A stretch of 64,000 nt of DNA from Chloroflexota bacterium (GTDB lineage: Bacteria; Chloroflexota; Anaerolineae; 4572-78; J111): the NCBI GenBank assembly GCA_016860845.1, contig BOKF01000001.1:310001-374000 (forward strand), given 5' to 3'. Each line of letters starts with the position of its first letter. The first letter of the stretch is position 1. Below the pieces are notes generated by a model, which saw only the letters and a list, made by a program, of their open reading frames with translations, did not search any database and had not been told where the DNA came from. Position numbers and translations under genes: made by a program. This document shows positions 49,606 to 59,179 of this stretch, in pieces.

Positions 49606-51148
49606 GTGCAGCCTCCTGTTGAGTTGAGGACTCGGCTTCGCCATGAGCCATCGCCGCCATAATAGTGTCCTGATTAATGGCATCGTGTTCTAACTCAGCT
49701 ACCGTCCGCTTGTCCCGCATAACCACTACCCGGTCGCTGCCCTCGATCAGTTCCTCAATTTCGGACGAGATCATCAAGACTCCCAGGCCATTATCGGCCA
49801 ACTCGTTGATCAAACGCTGAATTTCACCTTTAGCGCCTACGTCAATACCGCGCGTCGGCTCATCAAGAATCAGGAGTTTGGGGTTGAGGCACAGCCAGCG
49901 AGCCAACAGCACTTTTTGTTGGTTGCCGCCCGAAAGATCCCGTATTTTTTGCTCCGGGTTGGCGGTTTTGATCCCTAACAGCCTGATGAAACGCTCGACA
50001 AGTTCCTGCTGTTTCTCGCTTGAGACGACTCCATTGCGGGTGAGGGTCGGTAAAGCCGCCAGGGTTAAATTTTCACGTACCGACATATGCGGAATTATTC
50101 CCTCGGCTTTGCGGTCCTCAGAACAGTAGCCGATCCCGGCCCGGATGGCATCGGCTGGCGATTGAAAACGAACCGCCTGGCCTTCCAGCCGTACTTCACC
50201 GGCTTCAAGTGGGTCGGCGGCAAAAATAGCCCGGGCGGTTTCGGTGCGGCCGGAGCCAAGCAGACCGGCCAGGCCGACGATCTCCCCGGCCCGAACGCTA
50301 ACACTGGCGCCCTTAAGCGCCCGGCCTCGCTGCAACTCGTTAGCCTCCAAAAGCGTGTGTTCAGTCTCGTGATGCTGGCTGGCGTCGAAGCCGGTCTGGC
50401 CGCGCTGAACTTCGCTCAATTCTTTGCCCAGCATTTTAGCAACCAGCTCTAATTTGCTAATCTCGTTGATGGCCCGCTCGTCTACCGTTTGGCCATCGCG
50501 CATAATGGTGACGCGATCACAAATGACATAAAGCTCGTCAAGCCGGTGAGAAATGAAGATGACGGAAACGCCATCGGCTTTGAGCCGGCGAATAATATCA
50601 AAAAGAGTCGTTACCTCGCGCTCGTCCAGGGAGGAGGTCGGCTCGTCCATCACCACCAGCTTGCTTTTAAATGATACGGCCCGGGCAATGGCTACCATTT
50701 GCTGGATGGCTATATTGTAAGTCATCAATGCCTGAGTCACATCTACGTGAACTCCCAGGCTTGCCAGCAATTCGGCGGCTTCGGCATTCATTCGCCGCCA
50801 GTTGATCAAGCCCCACCGCCGCGGCTCGCGGCCCAGGAAAATATTTTCGGCCACCGACCGGAAGGGCACTAAATTGACTTCCTGATAGATGGTACTAATG
50901 CCGTTGGCCTGGGCCTGCTGAGGTGAGCTGAATTCAACATTAGCCCCATCAAAGGTAATGGTTCCCCCGTCGCGCTGGTAAGCACCCGTGAGGATTTTGA
51001 TCAGGGTGGATTTACCCGCACCATTTTCACCTACCAGGGCATGCACCTCCCCACGGGCCACATTTAAACGGGCATTGTCCAGAGCAACCACACCTGGAAA
51101 GATTTTGGAAATATTCTTCATTTGTAAGAGGGGTTCGGTTTGAGCCAC
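49598..51148 (-). CDS. Sugar ABC transporter ATP-binding protein (two ABC domains)
   Basis: A 516-residue RbsA/MglA/YtfR-type ATPase. The first domain has Walker A GENGAGKSTLIK and VVMDEPTSSLDE. The second has the degenerate loop GLLGSGRTETARAIF, signature LSGGNQQKVLLARWL and LLILDEPTRGIDVG. GTG 51148 follows GAGGATG. It powers uptake through the two adjacent permeases. Confidence 0.92.
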   Translation of the reverse strand: MAQTEPLLQMKNISKIFPGVVALDNARLNVARGEVHALVGENGAGKSTLIKILTGAYQRDGGTITFDGANVEFSSPQQAQANGISTIYQEVNLVPFRSVAENIFLGREPRRWGLINWRRMNAEAAELLASLGVHVDVTQALMTYNIAIQQMVAIARAVSFKSKLVVMDEPTSSLDEREVTTLFDIIRRLKADGVSVIFISHRLDELYVICDRVTIMRDGQTVDERAINEISKLELVAKMLGKELSEVQRGQTGFDASQHHETEHTLLEANELQRGRALKGASVSVRAGEIVGLAGLLGSGRTETARAIFAADPLEAGEVRLEGQAVRFQSPADAIRAGIGYCSEDRKAEGIIPHMSVRENLTLAALPTLTRNGVVSSEKQQELVERFIRLLGIKTANPEQKIRDLSGGNQQKVLLARWLCLNPKLLILDEPTRGIDVGAKGEIQRLINELADNGLGVLMISSEIEELIEGSDRVVVMRDKRTVAELEHDAINQDTIMAAMAHGEAESSTQQEAAHG

Positions 51149-51227
51149 GGCTTCATCCTCGTCTCAAAATACCTGGCATTTTATCAATCAGTTTTAAGCA
51201 TGTAATCTTAATTTGCACGCTTGAGAG

Positions 51228-51259
51228 GTGTGGCTGACCGCGCGCTAGGTCAGCCACAC
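51228..51259. other. 12-bp intercistronic hairpin after the binding-protein gene
   Basis: GTGTGGCTGACC (51228-51239) and GGTCAGCCACAC (51248-51259) pair perfectly around an 8-base loop. No U run follows on the minus strand, so it likely protects the binding-protein mRNA end, as seen in many ABC operons. Confidence 0.6.
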
Positions 51260-51271
51260 TGTTAGTTAAGT

Positions 51272-52273
51272 TTAGTAGGCGTTAGCAATCTCCGCTGCTG
51301 CGTTGCTGCTGTCGTAGAATTTGTCGGGGTTGATGATTTTGGCCGGGATTTGCTCGCCGTTGGCATAGGCTTCCAGGGTATCGAAAGCCTTGGGGCCGAA
51401 GCGCGGGTTGCACTCAACCGTTGCTCCCAGTTTGCCGTCAATGATGGCTTGCAGCGCGTCTTTCGACCCGTCAATTGAGACGATAATCACATCTTTGCCC
51501 GGCACTTTACCGGCCGCTTCCAGCGCAGCAATCGCACCGATGGCCATTTCGTCGTTGTGGGCATAAACGGCAGTTACATCAGGGTGGGCTTGCAGGAGGG
51601 TTTCCATCACCTGGCGGCCCTTGTCACGGGCAAAGTCGCCGGTTTCGGAAGCAACAACCTTCATATCGGGTTTATCCTTGATGAAGTCATCAAAACCCTT
51701 CTTGCGATCAATGGCCGGAGAGGAACCGACCGTGCCTTGTAGCTCAATGATCGTCGCTTTGCCGCCGGTGGCATTCACCAGCCACTCGGCTGCGCGCTTG
51801 CCTTCCTCAATAAAGTCTGAGCCAATGAAGCAGATGTAATCCTGGCCGGGTTTGGCGATGGTCTGATCCACATTGCGGTCGAGCAGGATCACCGGGATAC
51901 CGGCGGCCTTGGCCTTGAGCACAGCCTGGGCCAGCGGTTTCTCTGAGCGCGGCGCCAGGAAGATCAAGTCCACCTTTTGGGCAATCATGGAGTCGACGTC
52001 GGCGATCTGTTTGGCTTCGGAACCGGCGGCATCAGTATAAACCAACTCGTAGCCTCGTTTGGCCGCTTCTTCTTGCATACTGGCAGTTTGCGCTAAACGC
52101 CAGGGATTGTTGCTCTCTACCTGCGAAAAGCCAACCTTGTACTTGTCTTTTTTAGTCACCTTGGGCAAGCCAGCTTCGGTGCTGGCACCGCCACCTCCAC
52201 CGCCACAGCCAGCGAGTGTTACTGCAAGCAAGGTGAGCAGGCTTACTAGGATAACAAACCAATTACGTTTCAT
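51272..52273 (-). CDS. Sugar-binding lipoprotein, YtfQ-like
   Basis: A 333-residue periplasmic-binding-protein fold with a lipoprotein signal (LAVTLAGCGGGGGG). KVGFSQVESNNPWRLAQTAS, DLIFLAPRSEKPLAQAVLKA and VILLDRNVDQ resemble the galactofuranose-binding YtfQ more than ribose-binding RbsB. It is the first gene of the ABC operon. ATG 52273 follows AAAGGAGATC. The exact ligand needs testing; galactofuranose or a related aldose is a guess. Confidence 0.85.
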   Translation of the reverse strand: MKRNWFVILVSLLTLLAVTLAGCGGGGGGASTEAGLPKVTKKDKYKVGFSQVESNNPWRLAQTASMQEEAAKRGYELVYTDAAGSEAKQIADVDSMIAQKVDLIFLAPRSEKPLAQAVLKAKAAGIPVILLDRNVDQTIAKPGQDYICFIGSDFIEEGKRAAEWLVNATGGKATIIELQGTVGSSPAIDRKKGFDDFIKDKPDMKVVASETGDFARDKGRQVMETLLQAHPDVTAVYAHNDEMAIGAIAALEAAGKVPGKDVIIVSIDGSKDALQAIIDGKLGATVECNPRFGPKAFDTLEAYANGEQIPAKIINPDKFYDSSNAAAEIANAY

Positions 52274-52489
52274 CTCGATCTCCTTTGAGAAGCTAGGTCA
52301 TTCATTGACTTTAAAAAGATGGCGCTGAAGAAATAAGTGTGGAAGATGTCTTGCGCGCCTAGACATCCGTGGGCAGTATATATTTTTGGTGCCTCCTCGC
52401 TCCCTCCTCCTTTAATTTCTCCGAGGTTCTAACGCCCTGGCCAGTAAAAGAACCAATCCATAAGTCTGGTCAGAGCAGCCTCGGATGAT

Positions 52490-52855
52490 TTAGGCCAGCG
52501 GCCCGACCATGACTGGCGCGCCGCATGAACTACGAATAATTAATTGGGTCGGCAAACGGATCGGGTGGACCGGCAACGCCCGGCTATTGATCCGGTCTGG
52601 CAGCCGGCGAATGTCAATGCGCCCCAAATCGGAGATGGGTTGGTAGATGGTGATTAAAGGGGAAGTGGAATAAAGAGCCGAAGGAATGCCGTAACTGCCG
52701 ATTGTGGCAATATCATGGGGAATGCGTAAACCGTATTTGTCCAAGACCCGCATCGCTTCCGTTGTCATACAATTTACCACGACATTCATTACCTGCGACA
52801 CGGTCTTGAGAGAGATCCCCACTCGGTGCGCTACGTTGCGCATCGTTACCGACAT
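52490..52855 (-). pseudogene. LacI-family regulator with large internal deletion
   Basis: A 121-residue frame. Residues 1-23 are the LacI helix-turn-helix (MRNVAHRVGISLKTVSQVMN). The next residues jump to the C-terminal effector domain (TTEAMRVLDKYGLRIPHDIA, then QPISDLG and TQLIIRSSCGAP). About 200 residues, including the hinge helix and most of the sugar pocket, are missing in frame. The start and ribosome binding site are intact. It lies upstream of the ABC operon and was probably its regulator. Confidence 0.75.
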
Positions 52856-53131
52856 GGTTTACTCCTATGTCCAGCCTAAGATAAATTAATCCGGTTTACT
52901 ATCAACGTTATCAAATGCAGTTTAATAGGATTTAGGTTTGATGTCAAAAACACTGCAATCGAGATAGACCCATTAAACTGTTTACTCTGATCTTAATATT
53001 GAATTGCTAATTGCTCAAAAATTGGTGAGTGGGTAAACAATTCATCAATTTTACGGCAGAATGTACTTTTGTCAAATTCACCCCTCTAGAACGGAACAAA
53101 GATTGACAATAGGAGGATAATATGCTAAAAT

Positions 53132-53157
53132 TAGGGAACACTGTTTCATATTATAAT
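53132..53157 (+). promoter_or_regulatory. iclR promoter with IclR-type operator
   Basis: GGGAACACTGTTTCAT (53134-53149) is followed by TATAAT (53152-53157). The dyad lies between the -35 and -10 positions, fitting autorepression. The rest of 52856-53131 is AT-rich and shows no gene. Confidence 0.6.
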
Positions 53158-53171
53158 AAGGCAGCTTCCCA

Positions 53172-53960
53172 ATGAAGGATAGATCGAGTGTTGACCGGGT
53201 GCTGACGATCCTACAATACCTCGCTCGTCATCCAGGCGAACATGGCGTCCGCGCCTTGAGTGCTGCGTTGGAGTTAAGCCCCAGCACGGTTGATCGCCTG
53301 CTTAAATCCCTTTTGCAGGCCGGTTTTGTACGTCAAAATGAGGCGACCAGCCGGTATGCTATTGGTGTACAAGCGGTCCAACTTGGCTTGGCCGCATTGA
53401 GTACGTTTGATCTGACAGCCATTGCCCCCTCTTATTTGCAGGCGTTAGTGGCTGAAACGGGCGAGTCGGCCTTTCTGGCCGTGCTCGACGAGGGTGAGGT
53501 AGTTTACTTGCTGAAGCAAGAAGGACAGTATGCCATTCGCACCACGGCGATATTGGGCAGCCGCCGGCCCGCTCATTGTACCGCACTCGGCAAGTCTTTT
53601 CTGGCGACGATGCCTCTGCTGGAGGCCAAGTCACTGCTTCAGCGTAAAGGAATGGCAGCCATGACGGCTCATACGATTACCGATTTGAATCGTTTATGGG
53701 AAGAATTGGCCCAGGTGCGACTGCGCGGGTATGCCATTGATCATGAAGAAGTTGAAGAAGGGTTGATGTGCCTGGGTGCGCCCATCCGCAACCACCAGGG
53801 CCAAACCATTGCCGCAATTAGTCTGGCTGGCCCGGTGGCGCGAGTCTTGCCCTGTGAAGAGCAATATGGTCGCCGCGTGGCGGCAACGGCCCAAGAGATT
53901 TCTCTGGCTCTCGGCTACGTGCCCCGTCTGGCAACGGACCCCAGCCTCGCCCCAGGCTGA
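53172..53960 (+). CDS. IclR-family transcriptional regulator
   Basis: A 262-residue regulator. The winged-helix N-terminus (VDRVLTILQYLARHPGEHGV, LSPSTVDRLLKSLLQAGFV) is followed by the IclR effector domain with ARTT-like segment YAIRTTAILGSRRPAHCTALGK and the C-terminal GLMCLGAPIRNHQGQTIAAIS. It likely controls the sugar-acid and polyol genes around it, because similar dyads lie near 53134, 56859, 57005 and 60958. It is convergent with the kduD-like gene. Confidence 0.9.
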   Translation: MKDRSSVDRVLTILQYLARHPGEHGVRALSAALELSPSTVDRLLKSLLQAGFVRQNEATSRYAIGVQAVQLGLAALSTFDLTAIAPSYLQALVAETGESAFLAVLDEGEVVYLLKQEGQYAIRTTAILGSRRPAHCTALGKSFLATMPLLEAKSLLQRKGMAAMTAHTITDLNRLWEELAQVRLRGYAIDHEEVEEGLMCLGAPIRNHQGQTIAAISLAGPVARVLPCEEQYGRRVAATAQEISLALGYVPRLATDPSLAPG

Positions 53961-53973
53961 TAGCGCCTTTCTC

Positions 53974-54732
53974 TCAGCGCCCCAGCCAGCCGCCATCTAC
54001 CGGAATAATGGCTCCATTGACATAGTTGGAGGCATCGGAGGCCAGGAAAATTGCGGTGCCTTTCATATCGGCCGGTTCGCCCCAGCGTTGGGCGGGGATG
54101 CGGGCAGAAATTGCTTTACTGCGCTCCGGGTCGGCCATTAAAGCGGTGTTCATCTCGGTTGCCATGTAGCCGGGGGTAATGGCATTAACATTAACCCCTC
54201 GTCCGGCCCACTCATTTGAGAGGGCTTTGGTCAACTGGGCCACCCCACCCTTGGCTGCCGCATAAGCCGGTACGGTAATCCCCCCCGAGAAACTGAGCAG
54301 CGAAGCAATATTAATAATTTTGCCTTTGCCTTTGGCTAACATCACTCGCCCGGCCAACTGGTTGAGCAAAAACATCGAGGTCAGGTTAACTTCCAAAACC
54401 AGGTCCCAATCCTCAATGGAGAAATTTTCGGCGGGTGCGCGTCGTTGGATACCGTGGCTAACGATGAGGATATCCAGCGTCCCCATTTTTTCCAGGCAGG
54501 CGGCAAAAGCCTGCTGCAACTGAGCGCGGTCGGCCAGGTCGGCTTGAATAGCTTCTGTTGGCCGTCCCGACGCCCGGCTCAACTCCTGGGCTACGCTAAA
54601 AACAGAGAGGCTTTGGCCCAGGATGGTGACTTTTGCTCCCGCTTCGAGCATCGCTTCGGCCATGCCACGCCCCAGTCCCCGGTTGCCTCCCGTTACCAGG
54701 GCTGTTCGGCCCGTTAAATCAAACAGTTTCAT
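53974..54732 (-). CDS. kduD: KduD-like short-chain dehydrogenase
   Basis: A 252-residue classical SDR. The cofactor loop is TGGNRGLGRGMAEAM, the catalytic residues are in NIASLLSFSGG and YAAAKGG (Tyr-x3-Lys), and NEWAGRGVNVNAITPGYMAT plus NGAIIPVDGGWLGR match 2-deoxy-D-gluconate 3-dehydrogenase (KduD) closely. It would interconvert keto-deoxy sugar acids. Its start overlaps the upstream dehydrogenase stop by 4 bases. It probably belongs to the IclR-controlled set. Confidence 0.75.
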   Translation of the reverse strand: MKLFDLTGRTALVTGGNRGLGRGMAEAMLEAGAKVTILGQSLSVFSVAQELSRASGRPTEAIQADLADRAQLQQAFAACLEKMGTLDILIVSHGIQRRAPAENFSIEDWDLVLEVNLTSMFLLNQLAGRVMLAKGKGKIINIASLLSFSGGITVPAYAAAKGGVAQLTKALSNEWAGRGVNVNAITPGYMATEMNTALMADPERSKAISARIPAQRWGEPADMKGTAIFLASDASNYVNGAIIPVDGGWLGR

Positions 54733-55751
54733 GCGGCCTCCACCTCAAACAGCACCTTCAGCGACGTGGCATTTTTCGCATCCTCAAAACCACTAACTGC
54801 TTCGGTTAGAGGGCGCACCTGGCTAACCATTGCTTTGAGGTCAAATTTCTGCGCCGCCGCCAGGCTAATAGACCGCTCATAATCTTCCCGTGTATATACC
54901 CTGGAACCAATCAAATCAACCTCTTTGAAATTGAGGGCACGCAGGTCTAGCGCGACAGGCTGCTTGAAGATACCGAGCTGCACAAGCTGGCCTCTAATTC
55001 TGACCAACTCCATGAGGTAGGGGGCGACACTCGGATGCCCGGTTGCTTCAAAAACAATATCACCTCCCCGGCCCTGGGTCAGGTCCAGCACCTGTTTGAC
55101 CAGGTTCTCGGCGGCGGCGTTGAGGACGGTAAAGCCCATGGCCTGGGCTGTCTCAATCCGGGCTGCGGCCACTTCCGTGACGATAATCTGGGCCGCACCG
55201 GCAGCCCTGGCTACCTGGGCCATTAATAATCCAATCGGCCCGGCCCCAGTGACCACGACCGTGTCGCCAATTTGCAGACGCGACATGCTGGCCGCATGGA
55301 TACAAACGGCCAAAGGTTCGATCAACGCGCCCTCCAGATTGGTCAAATTATCGGGAATTTTGAAGATAGTATCCTCGGCGGCGACGACATAGTCGGCAAA
55401 AGCGCCATCGGTATCAATCCCAATTAACTTGAGATTTCGACAGACATGGGGCAACCCCATCTGGCAGATGTAGCATTTCCCGCACGATAAGAGCGGATAA
55501 ACCGTGACCCTGTCGCCAATCTTCAAATCAGCATGGGGGTCAGGCGGCAGGGCGGCGATAACTCCGGCAAATTCATGGCCCATCACCAGGGGCGCGGTTG
55601 CCCGGGGATGCTTGCCGGCGACAATGGCCAAATCCGTGCCGCAGATGCCGGCGTAGTTCACTTTAATCAGCGCCTGTTGGCCTGTTGCCTCAGGCACTGG
55701 CTTGTCTACCAACTCGATTGAGTCCTTGCCTTGGTAGCTGACAGCTTTCAT
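54729..55751 (-). CDS. Zinc-dependent medium-chain alcohol/polyol dehydrogenase
   Basis: A 340-residue MDR enzyme of the sorbitol/threonine dehydrogenase type. Catalytic zinc ligands are in AGICGTDLAIVAG and MGHEFAG; the structural zinc Cys residues are in CGKCYICQMGLPHVC. The dinucleotide loop is VVVTGAGPIGLLMAQ. It likely oxidises a polyol or sugar acid. It lies between the CtBP-like gene and the kduD-like gene, all on the minus strand. Confidence 0.87.
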   Translation of the reverse strand: MKAVSYQGKDSIELVDKPVPEATGQQALIKVNYAGICGTDLAIVAGKHPRATAPLVMGHEFAGVIAALPPDPHADLKIGDRVTVYPLLSCGKCYICQMGLPHVCRNLKLIGIDTDGAFADYVVAAEDTIFKIPDNLTNLEGALIEPLAVCIHAASMSRLQIGDTVVVTGAGPIGLLMAQVARAAGAAQIIVTEVAAARIETAQAMGFTVLNAAAENLVKQVLDLTQGRGGDIVFEATGHPSVAPYLMELVRIRGQLVQLGIFKQPVALDLRALNFKEVDLIGSRVYTREDYERSISLAAAQKFDLKAMVSQVRPLTEAVSGFEDAKNATSLKVLFEVEAA

Positions 55752-55806
55752 AAATATCTCCTTGGCTTAACTGAAAATAAACTTTGTGGGCAAAGTTAGG
55801 GACGAG

Positions 55807-56835
55807 CTAAAAGTCAAACTTCCAAGAAGTGGTGTTTTTAACGTCAGGATTGATGACTTCTGCCGGCCAACGCCCGTTGCACACGTCAACGGCAATCTGA
55901 CAACCCATCCGATACAGGTTTTCCTGGCTTTCGGGGGCGCTGGCTGCCGAATGAGGGGTAATTGTCACCTGCTCAAACTGGCGCAGCGGTGAGTCAAGGG
56001 GCAGCGGCTCCTGCTCCAGCACATCCAGCCCCACCCCGCCCACCTTGCCGCTTTGCAGTGCGGCGGCCAGAGCGCCCTCATCCACGACCGGCCCGCGGCT
56101 GGTATTGACCAGGAAGACGCCTTCTTTCATCAGCTCAAATTCTCGGCTGCTTAAGAGATGATAGGTGATGCTATCCAGCGGGCAGTGAATCGAAATAAAA
56201 TCGGCCCGCCGGAGCAGCTCGTCCAATTCTACTTTGTCTCCCCCATATTGGGCCATCGTCTCGGCATCAACATTAGGGTCGCACACTAACAGAGTCAGAC
56301 CAAAGCCGCTAACCCGCCGGGCTAAGGCGCGGCCAATTCGCCCCAGGCCAATGATACCCAGTACCCCCCCTTGCAGTAACCGATTTGGCCGGGCTGCGCT
56401 TCTATCCCAGCGCCGCTCCCTTATCCAACGATCCTGGCGGGCCAGGTGCCTGACGCTTTCCAGCAGCAAAGCCAGGGCATGCTCGGCGACATCGTCGGTG
56501 CAATAAGCCGGAATATTGCAAACGGGGATACCCTGGGCGGTGGCAGCAGCCACATCCACGCTATCATAGCCCACGCCCAGCCGCACAATACAACGACAAC
56601 GATGGAGTTGCTCAATAACAGAACGGATCAGCAGGGGGCGCACCGATTGGATCAGAACCACATCGGCTGGCAGGGCCGCCTTCAGCGCCGTTTCCAGGGT
56701 GCGATGTTGGCCCTCAACCCAATCAATCCCATGCTGAGCCAGCTCTGCGCTTATCCAACCGGGCGGAGTGAACAGTTCCTGATCATAATCAACCAAAACA
56801 GCTTTGAAAGAAGGGGTCATCATGAATTTTTCCAT
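55807..56835 (-). CDS. CtBP-like D-2-hydroxyacid dehydrogenase
   Basis: A 342-residue D-isomer-specific 2-hydroxyacid dehydrogenase of the C-terminal-binding-protein type. GIIGLGRIGRALARRVSGFG binds NAD. Catalytic residues lie in NTSRGPVVDEGAL, LDVLEQEPLP and TITPHSAAS (His). It likely reduces or oxidises a 2-keto or 2-hydroxy sugar acid. An IclR-type dyad lies 24 bases upstream of the start. First gene of a three-gene minus-strand operon. Confidence 0.87.
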   Translation of the reverse strand: MEKFMMTPSFKAVLVDYDQELFTPPGWISAELAQHGIDWVEGQHRTLETALKAALPADVVLIQSVRPLLIRSVIEQLHRCRCIVRLGVGYDSVDVAAATAQGIPVCNIPAYCTDDVAEHALALLLESVRHLARQDRWIRERRWDRSAARPNRLLQGGVLGIIGLGRIGRALARRVSGFGLTLLVCDPNVDAETMAQYGGDKVELDELLRRADFISIHCPLDSITYHLLSSREFELMKEGVFLVNTSRGPVVDEGALAAALQSGKVGGVGLDVLEQEPLPLDSPLRQFEQVTITPHSAASAPESQENLYRMGCQIAVDVCNGRWPAEVINPDVKNTTSWKFDF

Positions 56836-56858
56836 ACTTAAAAGGGGAGTAGATAAAA

Positions 56859-56874
56859 ATGAAACAGCGTTCTA
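56859..56874. promoter_or_regulatory. IclR-type operator upstream of the CtBP-like gene
   Basis: ATGAAACAGCGTTCTA agrees at 13 of 16 positions with the inverse of the iclR operator at 53134. Confidence 0.5.
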
Positions 56875-56975
56875 ATTTTACGGCACATGTTTCTTATTGT
56901 CAAAAACTTTTAATGAGGATAGTATGTATTTAACTTAGAATTCGGAATTTTTTAGCAGTAATATGGAACAAATTA

Positions 56976-57022
56976 TTGACAAGTAGGGCTTTGTCTGTTA
57001 AGATATGGAAACACTGTTCCAT
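56976..57022 (+). promoter_or_regulatory. Promoter and IclR-type operator of the dehydratase gene
   Basis: Perfect TTGACA (56976-56981), a 17-bp spacer and TAAGAT (56999-57004). The dyad ATGGAA-N6-TTCCAT (57005-57022) covers the expected start, so binding would repress. A half-site ATGGAACA lies at 56963-56970. Confidence 0.7.
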
Positions 57023-57059
57023 TATTGAAAAAGTAAGGATGATAGGCAACGGAGATAAT

Positions 57060-58232
57060 ATGCGCATCACCGAGGTTACGACAATTAAATTACATTACGA
57101 TATGCCGGTGGCGATGGCCGATGCTATCCACTACATGCCGGCGCGGCCTACCCTGCTGGTCCAAGTCCACACCGACGAAGGTTTTATCGGTTTAGGGGAA
57201 GCGGCAACCTATGGCGGTTTCTTGGAAAGCACCGAAGCAATCGTTCTGAACGAACTGCGCCAGACCATCCTGGGCCAGGACCCCTTCAAGGTGGAGAAAC
57301 TGTGGCAGATGATGGCTACCCGAGCTCATCAGCGGGGCCGGCGGGGTATGCTGCTGATGGCGATGAGTGGGATTGATATCGCCCTGTGGGACATTATTGG
57401 CCAGGCGACGCGCACGCCGCTGTACCGGCTGCTGGGCGGTTATCGCGACACCCTGGATGCCTATGCCTCCGCCGGGTTCTACACCCGGGATAAAGATATG
57501 GCCGGGCTGGCTGACGAGTTCGCCGGCTATGTTGAGCGCGGCTTTCGCTACGTCAAAATGAAGGTGGGCCGCAACCCTGATGTGATGTTGAACCCGCTCC
57601 ACGATATGCAAGCTGCCGATTATGCTACGGCTACCCTGGAAGAGGATATTGAGCGGGTAAAAGTGGTGCGCGCGGCCATCGGTCCCAAGATACGGTTGGC
57701 CCTTGATGCCAACAATGCCTGGACGCCCTCTCTTGCCCTCCAGTTTATGCGCCAGGTGGAGCACCTTGACATTCATTGGCTGGAGGAGCCGGTGGCGACC
57801 GACGACATTGAGGGGAGCGCCATGCTGGCCCAGCAACTCGACACCCCGGTGGCCGGCTACGAAACCGAAACAGGTCTGCCTGGCTTCCGCGAGCTCATTA
57901 CCCGCCGGGCAGTGGACATTGTCCAGCCGGATGTGATCTGGACCGGCGGCATCACCGAATGTCGCAAAGTAGCCGCCCTGGCTCAAGCTTACGGGCTGCC
58001 AGTTGTTCCCCACGTCTTCTCTTCAGCGGTCAGCTCGATTGCCAATATGCATTTTATCGCTGCTATTCCCAATGGGGGTCTGCTGGAATTTGATCAGAAT
58101 ATTAACCCCCTGCGCTCAGAACTCTTTGAGACGCCAATAGAAATTACACCGGAGGGTAAAGTTCATCTACCGGAAGGGCCAGGACTGGGGGTCAAGCTCA
58201 ACCAGGAAACTATTAAGCGGTATCAAGTTTAA
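57060..58232 (+). CDS. Enolase-superfamily (mandelate racemase group) sugar-acid dehydratase-like
   Basis: A 390-residue enzyme. YVKMKVG carries the Lys-x-Lys catalytic pair, metal ligands lie in LALDANNAW, HWLEEPVATDD and AGYETETGL, and the general base His is in VVPHVFSSAVSS. Members dehydrate or epimerise sugar acids. ATG 57060 with GGAG upstream was chosen over 56976, which lies inside the promoter. It is the first gene of a plus-strand series with an SDR, an aldehyde dehydrogenase and an oxidase. The substrate, for example galactonate- or fuconate-like, is not assignable. Confidence 0.82.
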   Translation: MRITEVTTIKLHYDMPVAMADAIHYMPARPTLLVQVHTDEGFIGLGEAATYGGFLESTEAIVLNELRQTILGQDPFKVEKLWQMMATRAHQRGRRGMLLMAMSGIDIALWDIIGQATRTPLYRLLGGYRDTLDAYASAGFYTRDKDMAGLADEFAGYVERGFRYVKMKVGRNPDVMLNPLHDMQAADYATATLEEDIERVKVVRAAIGPKIRLALDANNAWTPSLALQFMRQVEHLDIHWLEEPVATDDIEGSAMLAQQLDTPVAGYETETGLPGFRELITRRAVDIVQPDVIWTGGITECRKVAALAQAYGLPVVPHVFSSAVSSIANMHFIAAIPNGGLLEFDQNINPLRSELFETPIEITPEGKVHLPEGPGLGVKLNQETIKRYQV

Positions 58233-58395
58233 GGGGGAGAAAGGAAGGTTGAAAACCTCTAAGTCATCCACCGTTCGTTTTCTCGATTCCAAATACAGTT
58301 TGAAACGATAATGAAGTTAAATTCAAAGTCCCCTGGTCTACCCACCAGGGCAGGCAAAATCTAAACCCCCAAATTATTATAGAGGAGTTAAAACA

Positions 58396-59175
58396 ATGAA
58401 GTTACAAAGCAAAGTGGCTATAGTGACCGGCGGGGCGCAGGGAATGGGCCGGGCCATCTGCCTGCGCTATGCTCAAGAGGGAGCCAGTGTGGTCGTCGCC
58501 GACCTTAACCTGGCCGGGGCGCAGAAAGTGGTGGACGAGATTGCCGGTATGGGTGGCAAAGCCGTGGCCGTACAGGTAGATGTCCGCAACCAGGAGCAGG
58601 TCCAGCGCATGGTTGACACCGCGGTCGAGCAGTTCGGCGGGCTGGATATCTTGGTGAACAACGCGGGTGTAGGCAAAATTATCCCTTTCTTTGAGACCAC
58701 CGAAGCAGACTGGGATTTCCTGTTCGATATCAACTGCAAGGGCTTATTGTGGTGCAGCCAGGCGGCGGCCCGTCAGATGATTAAGCAAGGGCGAGGCGGC
58801 AAAATTATCAACTTGGCTTCCCAGGCCGGGCGGCGTGGTGAAGCTTTGGTGCTGGCTTACTGCGCCAGCAAAGCCTGCGTGATTAGCATGAACCAATCTA
58901 TTGCCCTGGCCCTGGCCGAGCACAAAATCAATGTGAATGCTATTGCCCCCGGCATTGTGGATACTCCCTTCTGGGATGAAGTAGATAAACAATTTGCTAA
59001 GTTACTCGGCTGGGAAATAGGCGAACCCAAGCGCCGCTTTACAGCCTCAATCCCACTGGGCCGGATTGAGCAGCCCGAAGATGTAGCCGGCGTGGCTGCT
59101 TTCCTGGCCTCGTCTGACGCCGATTACATTACCCAGCAATGCTTTAACGTAGACGGCGGCAACTGGCCGAGCTGA
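58396..59175 (+). CDS. Short-chain dehydrogenase (polyol/acetoin reductase type)
   Basis: A 259-residue classical SDR with TGGAQGMGRAICLRY, LVNNAGVGKIIPF, and catalytic SQAGRRGEALVLAYCASKA (Tyr-x3-Lys). NVDGGNWPS closes the protein, as in sorbitol dehydrogenase-like SDRs. ATG 58396 follows AGAGGAG. It lies 163 bases after the dehydratase gene; that gap holds no clear terminator or promoter, so co-transcription is likely. Confidence 0.87.
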   Translation: MKLQSKVAIVTGGAQGMGRAICLRYAQEGASVVVADLNLAGAQKVVDEIAGMGGKAVAVQVDVRNQEQVQRMVDTAVEQFGGLDILVNNAGVGKIIPFFETTEADWDFLFDINCKGLLWCSQAAARQMIKQGRGGKIINLASQAGRRGEALVLAYCASKACVISMNQSIALALAEHKINVNAIAPGIVDTPFWDEVDKQFAKLLGWEIGEPKRRFTASIPLGRIEQPEDVAGVAAFLASSDADYITQQCFNVDGGNWPS

Positions 59176-59179
59176 AGTG

